Shown here: positions 8,008-15,504 of the stretch, piece by piece
Position numbering within the stretch: position 1 is the stretch's first letter
How the letters are laid out: every line of letters starts with the position of its first letter
The notes under the pieces: model-generated
Database searches by the model: none
What the model was told of the DNA's origin: nothing
What the model saw: the letters and a program-made list of their open reading frames with translations, nothing else
Origin: Endomicrobiales bacterium
GTDB lineage: Bacteria > Elusimicrobiota > Endomicrobiia > Endomicrobiales > JALOBY01
NCBI GenBank assembly: GCA_023228045.1
Contig: JALOBY010000013.1
Coordinates: forward strand, 1 to 42,463
DNA: 42,463 nt
Reading direction: 5' to 3'
Translations under genes and position numbers: made by a program

Positions 8008-8210
8008 GAAGCAACCATAGACCTTGCAATAGGTGTTAGGAGCGAGACGGGCGAGGTCGTGGGTTTTACAACTCAAAAAGCGAGAGTGATGTATGAACAT
8101 CGGGCGAGCTTTTTGAGGAAGGAAAAGACCGTCATCGTCCGTCGAATCCAGCAATCTATTGCAAGTTCTATGGTTAAAAATACTAAGTCCGCCGAAGGCG
8201 AGACGCGATA
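8008..8210 (+). ncRNA. 203-nt structured element, copy B (leader of atpE)
   Basis: Same length and fold as copy A. The closing helix pairs 8013-8032 with 8156-8175 (19 of 20 pairs). Inside are 8046-8054 with 8135-8143 (9 bp with one G-U), 8055-8058 with 8127-8130, 8072-8081 with 8108-8117 (10 bp), and 8088-8092 with 8097-8101. The 3' GC hairpin is at 8187-8204. GCGATATTGGAGGG follows, placing the atpE Shine-Dalgarno directly after the element. A 73-codon reading frame through it (8002-8223) has no recognisable protein and conflicts with the folded structure, so I do not call it. Confidence 0.6.
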
Positions 8211-8225
8211 TTGGAGGGAGTAAGT

Positions 8226-8603
8226 ATGAAGAAGGCATTGTTGTTGAGTTTATTTGTTGTGTCGTTAATTGTTGCCGGTGTTGGTATGTGCGTTGCAAGT
8301 GAAGAGCCGGCTAGCGCAGGTATCAGTGCCGCAAACAACTTGGGTAAGGCGATGTTTTTTACGGGTGCCCAGTTAGCCGCCGCTTTAGGGCTAGGGATTG
8401 CTGCCGCAGGTTGCGGTATAGCTCAGGGTATTGCGGTTGGTAAAGCTGTAGAGGGTGTTGCCCGTCAGCCACAAGAGTCGGGTAAAATTCAAACACTTAT
8501 GCTTATTGGCCTTGCAATTATAGAGTCGCTTACAATTTACGCGCTGGTTATTGCGCTAATTTTAATTTACGCAAATCCGTTTAAAGTGTACTTCGCGGGA
8601 TAA
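8226..8603 (+). CDS. atpE: ATP synthase F0 subunit c, likely Na+-type
   Basis: c-ring subunit, 125 residues from ATG 8226 (GGAGGG upstream; an in-frame TTG at 8211 is less likely). Residues 1-25 look like a signal peptide (cleavage possible after CVA), an extension seen in some lineages. The two-helix hairpin covers about 45-120 with the loop ARQPQ (79-83). The ion site has E100 followed by S101, Y105, and Q67 in helix 1 (GIAQG). Q, E, S and Y correspond to Ilyobacter tartaricus Q32, E65, S66 and Y70, the Na+ site. The usual T67 is leucine here. Na+ coupling is inferred from these residues. Confidence 0.93.
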   Translation: MKKALLLSLFVVSLIVAGVGMCVASEEPASAGISAANNLGKAMFFTGAQLAAALGLGIAAAGCGIAQGIAVGKAVEGVARQPQESGKIQTLMLIGLAIIESLTIYALVIALILIYANPFKVYFAG

Positions 8604-8606
8604 TAT

Positions 8607-9095
8607 ATGGTTGATATAAACTGGCAAATACTTCTTGTACAAAGCGGAACTTTCCTTTTGGCTGTTTTTGTTTTATGGAAGTTTGCGTGGGGGCCATTAA
8701 CAAAAATGATGCAAGACCGCGCCCAGCAAATAAAAAATACCATAGAGCAAGAAAAGAAAAAGCTTGATGAGGCTTCTGCCGTAAAAGCCGTTTACGCGCA
8801 AAAACTTGAAGAGTTAGAAAAACAGGCGACAGAAATACTCAGGCAAAGCGCGAAAGACGGCAAAAAAACCACAGAAGAGATAATTCGTCAGGCGCACATA
8901 GAGGCAAAGAAAATTTTAGAAAACGCCTCAAGGCAAATAAAAGATGAGCAGGAAGCGGCAATGGTTCAAATAAAGCGCGATACTGTAGAAATTTCTTTTC
9001 AAATAGCTGAAAAAGTTTTAAAAGAAAAAATTGACACAGCAATGCGTCAGAAATTTGAAGCAGAGTTTATAGGCAAGCTTGAGGGGCACAGTTAA
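8607..9095 (+). CDS. atpF: ATP synthase F0 subunit b
   Basis: Peripheral stalk subunit, 162 residues. One N-terminal membrane helix (about 6-27) is followed by a long charged coiled coil rich in Glu, Lys, Gln and Ala (about 35-150), which links the membrane sector to F1. Length and layout are normal for the family. It begins 3 nt after atpE, and its stop overlaps the atpH start (TAATG), consistent with one operon. Confidence 0.92.
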   Translation: MVDINWQILLVQSGTFLLAVFVLWKFAWGPLTKMMQDRAQQIKNTIEQEKKKLDEASAVKAVYAQKLEELEKQATEILRQSAKDGKKTTEEIIRQAHIEAKKILENASRQIKDEQEAAMVQIKRDTVEISFQIAEKVLKEKIDTAMRQKFEAEFIGKLEGHS

Positions 9096-9622
9096 TGGAT
9101 GAGGTTGCGGCATACTATATTGCCTCCGCGCTTTATCAGCAGGCGGCAAAAAAAAATGAAGTTGAACAAACGCAAAAAGAGCTTGCTGTTTTAGATGAAG
9201 TTTTTGCCTTGGAGGGCAGGTTTAACGCATATTTCTCTCACCCGTTTGTTAGCCAGGCTCAAAAGCTGGGGTTTTTGCGTAAAATAATAAGTTCTCAAAT
9301 GCTTATAAAATTTTTTGGACAGTTAATAGAAAAACGGCTCTTCGGCTATTTACCGAATATATTTAAAGCATATAAAAATATCACTTGCGCAAAAGGCGGC
9401 ATAAGCCGGGCAAGCGTAAAAACTGCAAATACTTTAGCTCCACAAACAATGGAAAAATTCGTTTCTGCTGTGCGTAAAGTTGCCGGTACAAAGGCAGACA
9501 TAGAGTTTTTACAAGACCCAAAACTTCTTGGCGGTGTTGTGGTAAAAATAGACAACAAAGTTTATGACGGTTCAATAAAAAGGCAAATGGAACTTCTTAA
9601 AGAGAGGTTGTTACTAGAATGA
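9095..9622 (+). CDS. atpH: ATP synthase F1 subunit delta
   Basis: OSCP/delta subunit that ties the b stalk to the top of F1, 175 residues. The N-terminal helical half contains YYIASALYQQA and FSHPFVSQAQKLGFL. The C-terminal part holds the family block DPKLLGGVVVKIDNKVYDGS (about 142-161), then KRQMELLKERL. It overlaps atpF by one base and atpA by four (ATGA). Confidence 0.93.
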   Translation: MDEVAAYYIASALYQQAAKKNEVEQTQKELAVLDEVFALEGRFNAYFSHPFVSQAQKLGFLRKIISSQMLIKFFGQLIEKRLFGYLPNIFKAYKNITCAKGGISRASVKTANTLAPQTMEKFVSAVRKVAGTKADIEFLQDPKLLGGVVVKIDNKVYDGSIKRQMELLKERLLLE

Positions 9623-11136
9623 AAACTGATGAAATTATTGGCTTTATCAAAAAACATTTAGACGAGCATTCCAGTTCAATGCAAATTGACGAGGTCGGCT
9701 CGGTAATTCAGGTTGGCGACGGAATTGCAAAAATTTACGGGCTTGAAAAAGCAATGGTTAGCGAACTTTTGCTTTTCCCCAGCGGTATTTACGGCTTGGT
9801 GTTAAACTTAGACCGTGAAACCGTTGGAGCCGCTATTTTAGGCGAAGATAACGTTATAAAAGAAGGCGACGAAGTTCGTCGCACTGGCAAAGTTTTCTCG
9901 GTGCCGGTGGGTGCAGGATTAATTGGCAGAGTTGTTAACCCGCTTGGTCAGGCAATAGACGGCAAAGGGGCAATAAACACAAAAGCAACTCGCCCAATTG
10001 AAGTTATTGCCTCAGGTGTTATAGACAGGCAACCGGTGCGCCAGCCATTGCAGACGGGCATAAAAGCAATTGATTCTATGATTCCAATAGGCCGCGGCCA
10101 AAGAGAGCTTATAATTGGCGACCGCCAAACCGGCAAAACGGCAATAGCGCTTGATGCCATAATAAATCAAAAAAATGAAAATGTTCTCTGTATATATGTT
10201 GCGATTGGTCAAAAACAATCCGTAGTGGCAAGAATAGTAGAAAAATTACGCGCCCACGACGCAATGCAATACACCATTGTGGTGTCAGCCACAGCCAATG
10301 ACCCTGCTCCATTGCAATACATTGCTCCATACTCCGGCATTGCCATGGCTGAGGAATTTCTTTACGCCGGTAAAGATGTTTTAATTGTATACGACGATCT
10401 TTCAAAGCATGCTGTTGCTTACCGTCAAATGTCTTTGTTGCTTCGCCGTCCGCCGGGCCGCGAGGCATACCCGGGCGATGTGTTTTATCTGCATTCAAGG
10501 TTGCTTGAAAGAGCGGTTAAACTAAGCGACGAAAAAGGTGGCGGGTCAATAACGGCTTTACCAATTATTGAAACTCAGGCGGGCGACATCTCCGCTTACA
10601 TACCAACAAATGTTATTTCAATTACCGACGGTCAAATATACTTGGAAGCAAACTTGTTTTATGGCGGCGTAAGGCCTGCTGTTAATGCCGGTCTTTCCGT
10701 GTCGCGTGTTGGCGGCGTTGCGCAAATAAAGGCAATGCGTCAGGTTTCAGGCCGTTTAAGAATTGACCTTGCGCAACACAGGGCGCTAAGTGCTTTTGCG
10801 CAGTTTGGTGCCGACTTAGACCAAAAAAGTAAAAACTCACTTTTGCGAGGTGAAAAACTTATTGAGATATTAAAACAAGATGAAGCCGTACCGCTTACGG
10901 TAGAAAAAGAAACAATTATTGTATATGCCGGCGTAAATGGCTTTGTTGACGATATTCCAACGGAGAAAATACGAGCTTTTGAAACAAAACTTTTTGCTGC
11001 TTACGACAAAAAATTATCACACCTAACATCTGTGCTAAAAGCAGAAGGTGTAAGTGAAAAAGCAGCAACCGAGCTAAATGCTCTTATAGGTGAGTGCAAG
11101 CAAGAGTTTCTATCAAACGCAAACGGGAAAATTTAA
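9619..11136 (+). CDS. atpA: ATP synthase F1 subunit alpha
   Basis: Non-catalytic nucleotide-binding subunit, 505 residues, full length. Walker A GDRQTGKT is at 167-174. The family blocks LRRPPGREAYPGDVFYLHSR and IIETQAGDISAYIPTNVISI are present. The arginine that reaches into the beta catalytic site is R363 in GLSVSRVGG. It overlaps atpH by 4 nt, and atpG follows after 3 nt. Confidence 0.97.
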   Translation: MKTDEIIGFIKKHLDEHSSSMQIDEVGSVIQVGDGIAKIYGLEKAMVSELLLFPSGIYGLVLNLDRETVGAAILGEDNVIKEGDEVRRTGKVFSVPVGAGLIGRVVNPLGQAIDGKGAINTKATRPIEVIASGVIDRQPVRQPLQTGIKAIDSMIPIGRGQRELIIGDRQTGKTAIALDAIINQKNENVLCIYVAIGQKQSVVARIVEKLRAHDAMQYTIVVSATANDPAPLQYIAPYSGIAMAEEFLYAGKDVLIVYDDLSKHAVAYRQMSLLLRRPPGREAYPGDVFYLHSRLLERAVKLSDEKGGGSITALPIIETQAGDISAYIPTNVISITDGQIYLEANLFYGGVRPAVNAGLSVSRVGGVAQIKAMRQVSGRLRIDLAQHRALSAFAQFGADLDQKSKNSLLRGEKLIEILKQDEAVPLTVEKETIIVYAGVNGFVDDIPTEKIRAFETKLFAAYDKKLSHLTSVLKAEGVSEKAATELNALIGECKQEFLSNANGKI

Positions 11137-11139
11137 TAA

Positions 11140-12000
11140 ATGTCTAACCTGCGCGAGCTACGAAGAAGAATAAAAAGCGTAAAAAGCATAAAGCACATAA
11201 CAAGCGCTATGCAAAAAATTTCCGCAAGCCGTCTTATGCGCGCAAAAAAACGCTTTTTAAATGCAAAGCCATACGCCGGAGTTATTTTAGAAATGCTCTC
11301 ATCGGTAATGGCTGAATGCGGTGATGTTTCCGTCCATTCGTTGCTTGAAACAAACACGGGCAATCAATATTTACTTTTTGTAATATCCGCTGATAAGGGG
11401 CTATGTGGTGCTTTTAACTCTTCACTTTTGCGAAAAGTAGATAATTTTTTAAAAGAAAAAAATACGCAAGGTGGTGAGGTTTCGCTGGTATGCTTTGGTA
11501 AAAAGGCAGTGGACCATTTTAAGAGAAATAAGCAAAAACTTTTACTTGAATATCAAAACACTCCAGTGTTTCCAAAGTTTCCGTATATTTCAACAATCGC
11601 CGATGAGTTAATTGAACGCTACACAAAAAAAGAGTTTGCAGGCGTATATGTGGCATATAACAAATTTATATCCTCATACAAGCAAGTGTCTGCAATAACC
11701 AAACTCTTACCATTAGATGTGCCAAAGGCAAGCCTACAAGCGTCAAACTATATTTATGAGCCGTCGGCGCAGGTGCTTTTTGGCGAATTGCTAAGCGCGC
11801 GCGTTAGAGCTTTTATTTGGAGCGTTATATTAGAGTCGTCAATAGGTGAGCATTCCGCAAGAATGATAATGATGGAACAGGCATCGGTAAATGCCAGCCG
11901 TATGATAGATACACTTGTGCTTGATTCAAATAAACTGCGTCAATCAATAATTACAAAAGAACTTACAGAAATAGTTGGAACTTCAGAGGCGTTAAAATAA
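11140..12000 (+). CDS. atpG: ATP synthase F1 subunit gamma
   Basis: Central rotor subunit, 286 residues. The N-terminal helix LRRRIKSVKSIKHITSAMQK (5-24) and the C-terminal helix with SARMIMMEQASVNASRMID are the conserved coiled-coil halves that sit inside the alpha/beta ring. The middle Rossmann-like part contains ISADKGLCGAFNSS. Length and order in the operon are normal. Confidence 0.95.
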   Translation: MSNLRELRRRIKSVKSIKHITSAMQKISASRLMRAKKRFLNAKPYAGVILEMLSSVMAECGDVSVHSLLETNTGNQYLLFVISADKGLCGAFNSSLLRKVDNFLKEKNTQGGEVSLVCFGKKAVDHFKRNKQKLLLEYQNTPVFPKFPYISTIADELIERYTKKEFAGVYVAYNKFISSYKQVSAITKLLPLDVPKASLQASNYIYEPSAQVLFGELLSARVRAFIWSVILESSIGEHSARMIMMEQASVNASRMIDTLVLDSNKLRQSIITKELTEIVGTSEALK

Positions 12001-12009
12001 ATTTAATAT

Positions 12010-12029
12010 AGTACGCGCTTTTGCGTACT
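12010..12029 (+). other. Intercistronic hairpin between atpG and atpD
   Basis: AGTACGC (12010-12016) and GCGTACT (12023-12029) form a perfect 7-bp stem around GCTTTT, 15 nt upstream of atpD. There is no T-run, so it is more likely an mRNA processing or stability element than a terminator. Confidence 0.45.
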
Positions 12030-12044
12030 AAAAAAGGTAAAAAA

Positions 12045-13421
12045 ATGGCAACAGGAAAAGTAGTTCAAATTATCGGCCCGGTAGTAGATGTTGAATTTAA
12101 AATGGCGGAGATACCTCAACTTTATAACGAGCTTAAGGTTGCCGGAATTACCCTTGAGGTTATGGCACATATTGGCGAGGGTGTTGTGCGCGCCATAGCG
12201 CTTGGCCCAACAGAAGGCCTTTCAAGAAATCTTGAGGTAGAAGATACCGGCGGCCCAATAAAAGTAAAAGTTGGTAAAGAAACCCTTGGCCGTTTAATGA
12301 ATGTTTTAGGCGAACCAATGGATAATGGCGGCCCAATAAAATCTAAAAAATATTCCCCTATTCATAAACCATCGCCTGGTTTTGTGGCTCAAGAAGTTGA
12401 AACAAAAATATTTGAAACAGGCATAAAAGCTATTGACTTGCTTGCGCCGTTTCCAAAAGGCGGTAAGGTTGGTTTATTTGGCGGTGCCGGCGTCGGTAAA
12501 ACAGTCGTTGTTATGGAACTTATAAGAAACATCGCAACACAACACGGCGGTATTTCGGTGTTTGGCGGTATTGGTGAGCGCACGCGTGAAGGCAACGATT
12601 TATATCTTGAAATGAAGCAATCCGGAGTGTTAGATAAAACAGTGCTTGTTTATGGCCAAATGAACGAGCCGCCCGGGTCGCGCCTGCGTGTAGGTTTTAC
12701 CGCAATAACAATGGCCGAGTATTTTAGAGATGAAGAAAAGCAGGATGTGTTGCTTTTTATAGACAATGTTTTTAGGTATGTGCTTGCCGGTGCCGAGGTG
12801 TCAACGCTATTAGGCAGAATGCCATCGGCGGTAGGTTACCAGCCGACACTTTCCACAGATATGGGTGCCCTTGAAGAGAGAATAACCTCAACGCACTCAG
12901 GTTCAATAACTTCGGTGCAGGCAGTTTATGTGCCGGCGGATGACCTTACAGACCCCGGTGTTGCAACCGTGTTTAGCCATTTAGATGCCTCAGTAGTTCT
13001 TTCAAGGCAGATATCTGAGCTTGGTATATATCCAGCGGTTGACCCCCTTGAGTCAACCTCAACAATTCTTCAGCCGTCTATTGTTGGCGAAGATCACTAC
13101 GCTGTTGCCCGTGGCGTGCAAAAAGTACTGCAACGTTATCGCGAATTGCAAGACATAATAGCCATTTTGGGCGTTGAAGAGCTTTCCGACGAAGATAAGC
13201 TAATAGTATCGCGTGCGAGAAAAATTCAACGCTTCCTTTCGCAGCCGTTTTTTGTTGCCGAGGGTTACACAGGTAGAAAAGGTAAATATGTGCCATTAAA
13301 AGAAACTATCCGCGGTTTTAAAGAAATATTAAACGGCAAGTATGACGAAGCATCAGAACAATCATTTTTTATGTGCGGCCCAATTGAAGATGTAATTGAA
13401 AACGAAGAAGAGGAAGATTAA
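12045..13421 (+). CDS. atpD: ATP synthase F1 subunit beta
   Basis: Catalytic subunit, 458 residues from ATG 12045 (an in-frame TTG at 12021 lies in the intercistronic hairpin). Walker A GGAGVGKT is at 146-153, the catalytic glutamate is E178 in GIGERTREGNDLY, and the Walker B region is LLFIDNVFRYVLAGAEVS. Other family blocks are GYQPTLSTDMGALEERI and PADDLTDPG. The stretch FRYVLAGAEVS differs from the usual FRFTQAGSEVS but keeps the core. atpC follows after 3 nt. Confidence 0.97.
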   Translation: MATGKVVQIIGPVVDVEFKMAEIPQLYNELKVAGITLEVMAHIGEGVVRAIALGPTEGLSRNLEVEDTGGPIKVKVGKETLGRLMNVLGEPMDNGGPIKSKKYSPIHKPSPGFVAQEVETKIFETGIKAIDLLAPFPKGGKVGLFGGAGVGKTVVVMELIRNIATQHGGISVFGGIGERTREGNDLYLEMKQSGVLDKTVLVYGQMNEPPGSRLRVGFTAITMAEYFRDEEKQDVLLFIDNVFRYVLAGAEVSTLLGRMPSAVGYQPTLSTDMGALEERITSTHSGSITSVQAVYVPADDLTDPGVATVFSHLDASVVLSRQISELGIYPAVDPLESTSTILQPSIVGEDHYAVARGVQKVLQRYRELQDIIAILGVEELSDEDKLIVSRARKIQRFLSQPFFVAEGYTGRKGKYVPLKETIRGFKEILNGKYDEASEQSFFMCGPIEDVIENEEEED

Positions 13422-13424
13422 AGC

Positions 13425-13688
13425 GTGAAGCAATTTAGTATAAACATAACCACCCCGGAAGAAACGATTTTTTCTGGTGAACTTGAGTCGGTGGTTTTAC
13501 CGGTTCTTGATGGGCAAATGGAAGTGCTTGCTAATCATGCGCCGTGTATAGCTGTTTTTGCGCGTGGTGTAGTAAAAATTAAAGATAGGTTGTTGACAAT
13601 AGGCAGGGGCTATGCCAAAATAGAAAAAAACACAGTACAACTTTTCCCTGAGGATGCCTTCTGGGATCGCCGCAAAACCCCAAGATAA
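13425..13688 (+). CDS. atpC: ATP synthase F1 subunit epsilon, short form
   Basis: 87 residues from a GTG start. Residues 1-76 match the beta-sandwich domain (INITTPEETIFSGE, VVLPVLDGQMEVLANHAP). The usual C-terminal helical hairpin, which brings many bacterial epsilon subunits to 130-140 residues and inhibits ATP hydrolysis, is absent. The last residues (FWDRRKTPR) do not look like family sequence. Naturally short epsilon subunits exist in some phyla. Another possibility is that the end was lost when the metal-efflux cluster, whose first gene begins 19 nt later, joined the operon. Confidence 0.88.
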   Translation: MKQFSINITTPEETIFSGELESVVLPVLDGQMEVLANHAPCIAVFARGVVKIKDRLLTIGRGYAKIEKNTVQLFPEDAFWDRRKTPR

Positions 13689-13707
13689 AACTCAAAAGAG
13701 AAATAAA

Positions 13708-14898
13708 ATGAAAAAAACTCTTTTTACCATGTCATTATTGTTTCTTCTTTCCTTCCCACTCCACGCCGATGAAAATGTGTCGCTTCAAGCCCTTATTAAT
13801 ACCGCAAGACAAAATAACCCTGAAATAAAATCAGCTGAAAAAACATACCAATCGGCAGATTATGGCATAACCTCAATGTCGGCATGGAGCAATCCATTGG
13901 TTGGTTATGAATTTATGAAAGACGATAACAGATTATATATTTCGCAAATGTTCTCTTTTCCCTGCAAACTTTCATATAAAAAAACCTCCGCTTCTAATAT
14001 GGCAAAAGCTTTAAACCAACAGCTCAAGCAGAAAATTTTGGAATTAGATACAAAAATTAAAAAAACTTTTTGGGGTTATTGGCTCGCCTATATGAACATA
14101 GATAAATATAACGAGAATATAGTTCTTATGAAAGAATCTCTTGAAATGGCTAAATCAAGATATATCGTAGGCAAAGTTACGGAAGCAGATGTTTTATCAG
14201 CAACTGCGGAACTTGGCAGGATGCAGGGGATGCTTGTTATTGCACAATACGAAATGGATGCAATGTGTGCCCAGCTTAACGCGCTTATGAACAAAAGCCC
14301 TGATGAATCTTTGGGAACACCTGAAAAATTTGAGATAAGCGATTTTAATATTGATTACGCTCAGCTTGAGAAAAAAACTTTAAATGATAATTTTGGGTTG
14401 GCAGAAAAGAAATATATGTATCAGGGTAGTTTAGCGGACTCAAAGTTTTCAACGATGGAATGGTTCCCTGACCTAATGGCGGAGGCAAGAATAAGTGATA
14501 TGCCTGAGAAAACCACATATATGGCGGCAGCGCAGGTGCCGCTTTATTTCTGGAACAGGGTGTCGGAAGTAAGGTCTAAAAATTCGCAGGCAGAAGCTGT
14601 AAGGCAAACCCTTGAATCGGAAAAGAATTCCGTACGCTTAGCGCTTAAAGATATGTATCTTCAATATAATAGGAACATGGAACTGATAAAAATATACGAG
14701 TCCGATATTCTGCCTTCTGCCAATCAGGCGGTTCAAATAGCACAATCAGCTTATCGCACTGGCAAAGTTGATTTTCAGTATCTGCTTGACCTTCAGAAAA
14801 AGAATCTTGATTTTGAAATAGAATACAATAAGTTAACCGCCGAAAGCAGGATGTATTACGCCGAGCTTGAAATGATAGCTGGAGGAGACATAAAATGA
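13708..14898 (+). CDS. TolC-family outer membrane efflux protein
   Basis: Outer-membrane channel subunit of a tripartite efflux pump, 396 residues with a signal peptide (cleavage likely after PLHA, residue 20). The rest is long and helical with the internal duplication typical of outer membrane factors: LINTARQNNPEIKSAEKTY at the N-terminal repeat and QIAQSAYRTGKVDFQYLLD at the second. The gene starts 19 nt after atpC and heads a CusCBA-like set (TolC, CusB, CusA), so it is the CusC-role protein by context. Transcription may read through from the atp operon, as I see no terminator between. Confidence 0.9.
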   Translation: MKKTLFTMSLLFLLSFPLHADENVSLQALINTARQNNPEIKSAEKTYQSADYGITSMSAWSNPLVGYEFMKDDNRLYISQMFSFPCKLSYKKTSASNMAKALNQQLKQKILELDTKIKKTFWGYWLAYMNIDKYNENIVLMKESLEMAKSRYIVGKVTEADVLSATAELGRMQGMLVIAQYEMDAMCAQLNALMNKSPDESLGTPEKFEISDFNIDYAQLEKKTLNDNFGLAEKKYMYQGSLADSKFSTMEWFPDLMAEARISDMPEKTTYMAAAQVPLYFWNRVSEVRSKNSQAEAVRQTLESEKNSVRLALKDMYLQYNRNMELIKIYESDILPSANQAVQIAQSAYRTGKVDFQYLLDLQKKNLDFEIEYNKLTAESRMYYAELEMIAGGDIK

Positions 14899-14899
14899 C

Positions 14900-14966
14900 C
14901 CACCTACGCTAATCGTGTCATCAATAATCGCGGCTATTCGCCGCATTGATGCCACAGTTTTGGTGG
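14900..14966. repeat. Nested inverted repeat between tolC and the YHS-HMBD gene
   Basis: An outer CCACC/GGTGG pair (14900-14904 with 14962-14966), a middle 11-bp stem with one mismatch (14915-14925 with 14945-14955) and an inner GCGGC/GCCGC stem (14930-14944) nest in one another. It begins just after the tolC stop codon. It could be a remnant end of a mobile element, an attenuator or an RNA processing signal. Confidence 0.5.
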
Positions 14967-15054
14967 ATCACTTGAAGTTTGCATGCATGCAGTAATTGTT
15001 AGAGTAATCAAAGTATTGCAAGGTTTTCAAATAAAATATGAGAGGTATTTTCAA

Positions 15055-15486
15055 GTGAAACAATTTATTTTAGTGGTATCTTTATTATTTTTAGGGGCAA
15101 TTATTGTTATTGCCAGTACAAAAACAGGGGAATACAAATTACGCTTTGCAAAAAGTTCCGAAATAGGCACGCAGGCAATATGCCCTGTAACGAAAAATGT
15201 ATTTGATGTAAACAAAGGAACTAAGGTAATGGAGTACAAAGGCAAAACATATTTTCTATGCTGTCCAGATTGTGTGGTTTCTTTCCAAAAAAAACTTGGA
15301 ATCACCATGAATAAAAAAGGTCAAGATATTAAGAGCGTGGAAACAATGAAAGATATTAAAACAGCTTCCTCGGATGAAAAAGTAATAATATACTGGACTT
15401 GCCCAATGCACCCGCAAGTAAAAGAGAAGAATTCTGGTCAGTGCCCAATCTGTGGCATGGATCTTGAGCCGGTTTATAAAAAGTAA
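15055..15486 (+). CDS. YHS plus heavy-metal-binding-domain protein (CusB N-terminal paralog)
   Basis: 143 residues from GTG 15055, with GAGAGGT upstream; a further in-frame ATG at 14983 is possible. After a hydrophobic N-terminus (about 3-20) comes a YHS-type domain (C43, then FLCCPDC at 68-73) and a heavy-metal-binding domain, TCPMHPQ at 115-121 with CPICGMDL at 130-137. It aligns without gaps over its first 90 residues with the N-terminus of the downstream CusB-like protein and ends where that protein's adaptor part begins. It is therefore a partial tandem duplicate. The lipobox cysteine of CusB (C21) is serine here, so it is probably membrane-anchored or secreted rather than lipidated. Likely a periplasmic metal carrier; function inferred. 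Confidence 0.75.
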   Translation: MKQFILVVSLLFLGAIIVIASTKTGEYKLRFAKSSEIGTQAICPVTKNVFDVNKGTKVMEYKGKTYFLCCPDCVVSFQKKLGITMNKKGQDIKSVETMKDIKTASSDEKVIIYWTCPMHPQVKEKNSGQCPICGMDLEPVYKK

Positions 15487-15504
15487 GGTTACGGGGGATA
15501 TTAA

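Noticed and set aside
7628..8210. CRISPR array
   Set aside because: Only two copies of 203 nt spaced by 177 nt, with complex folds. No short regular repeats or spacers, and no cas genes.
7628..8210. Group II intron or retron
   Set aside because: No reverse transcriptase gene is nearby and I could not find a convincing domain V or the retron branching layout.
8002..8223. A 73-codon open reading frame through copy B of the structured element
   Set aside because: It runs through both arms of the closing helix and the 3' GC hairpin, copy A does not keep the same frame, and the protein has no recognisable features. The folded RNA explains the sequence better.
9346..9575. Minus-strand reading frames over the atp genes
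   Set aside because: They are reverse-frame shadows of genes with strong family motifs.
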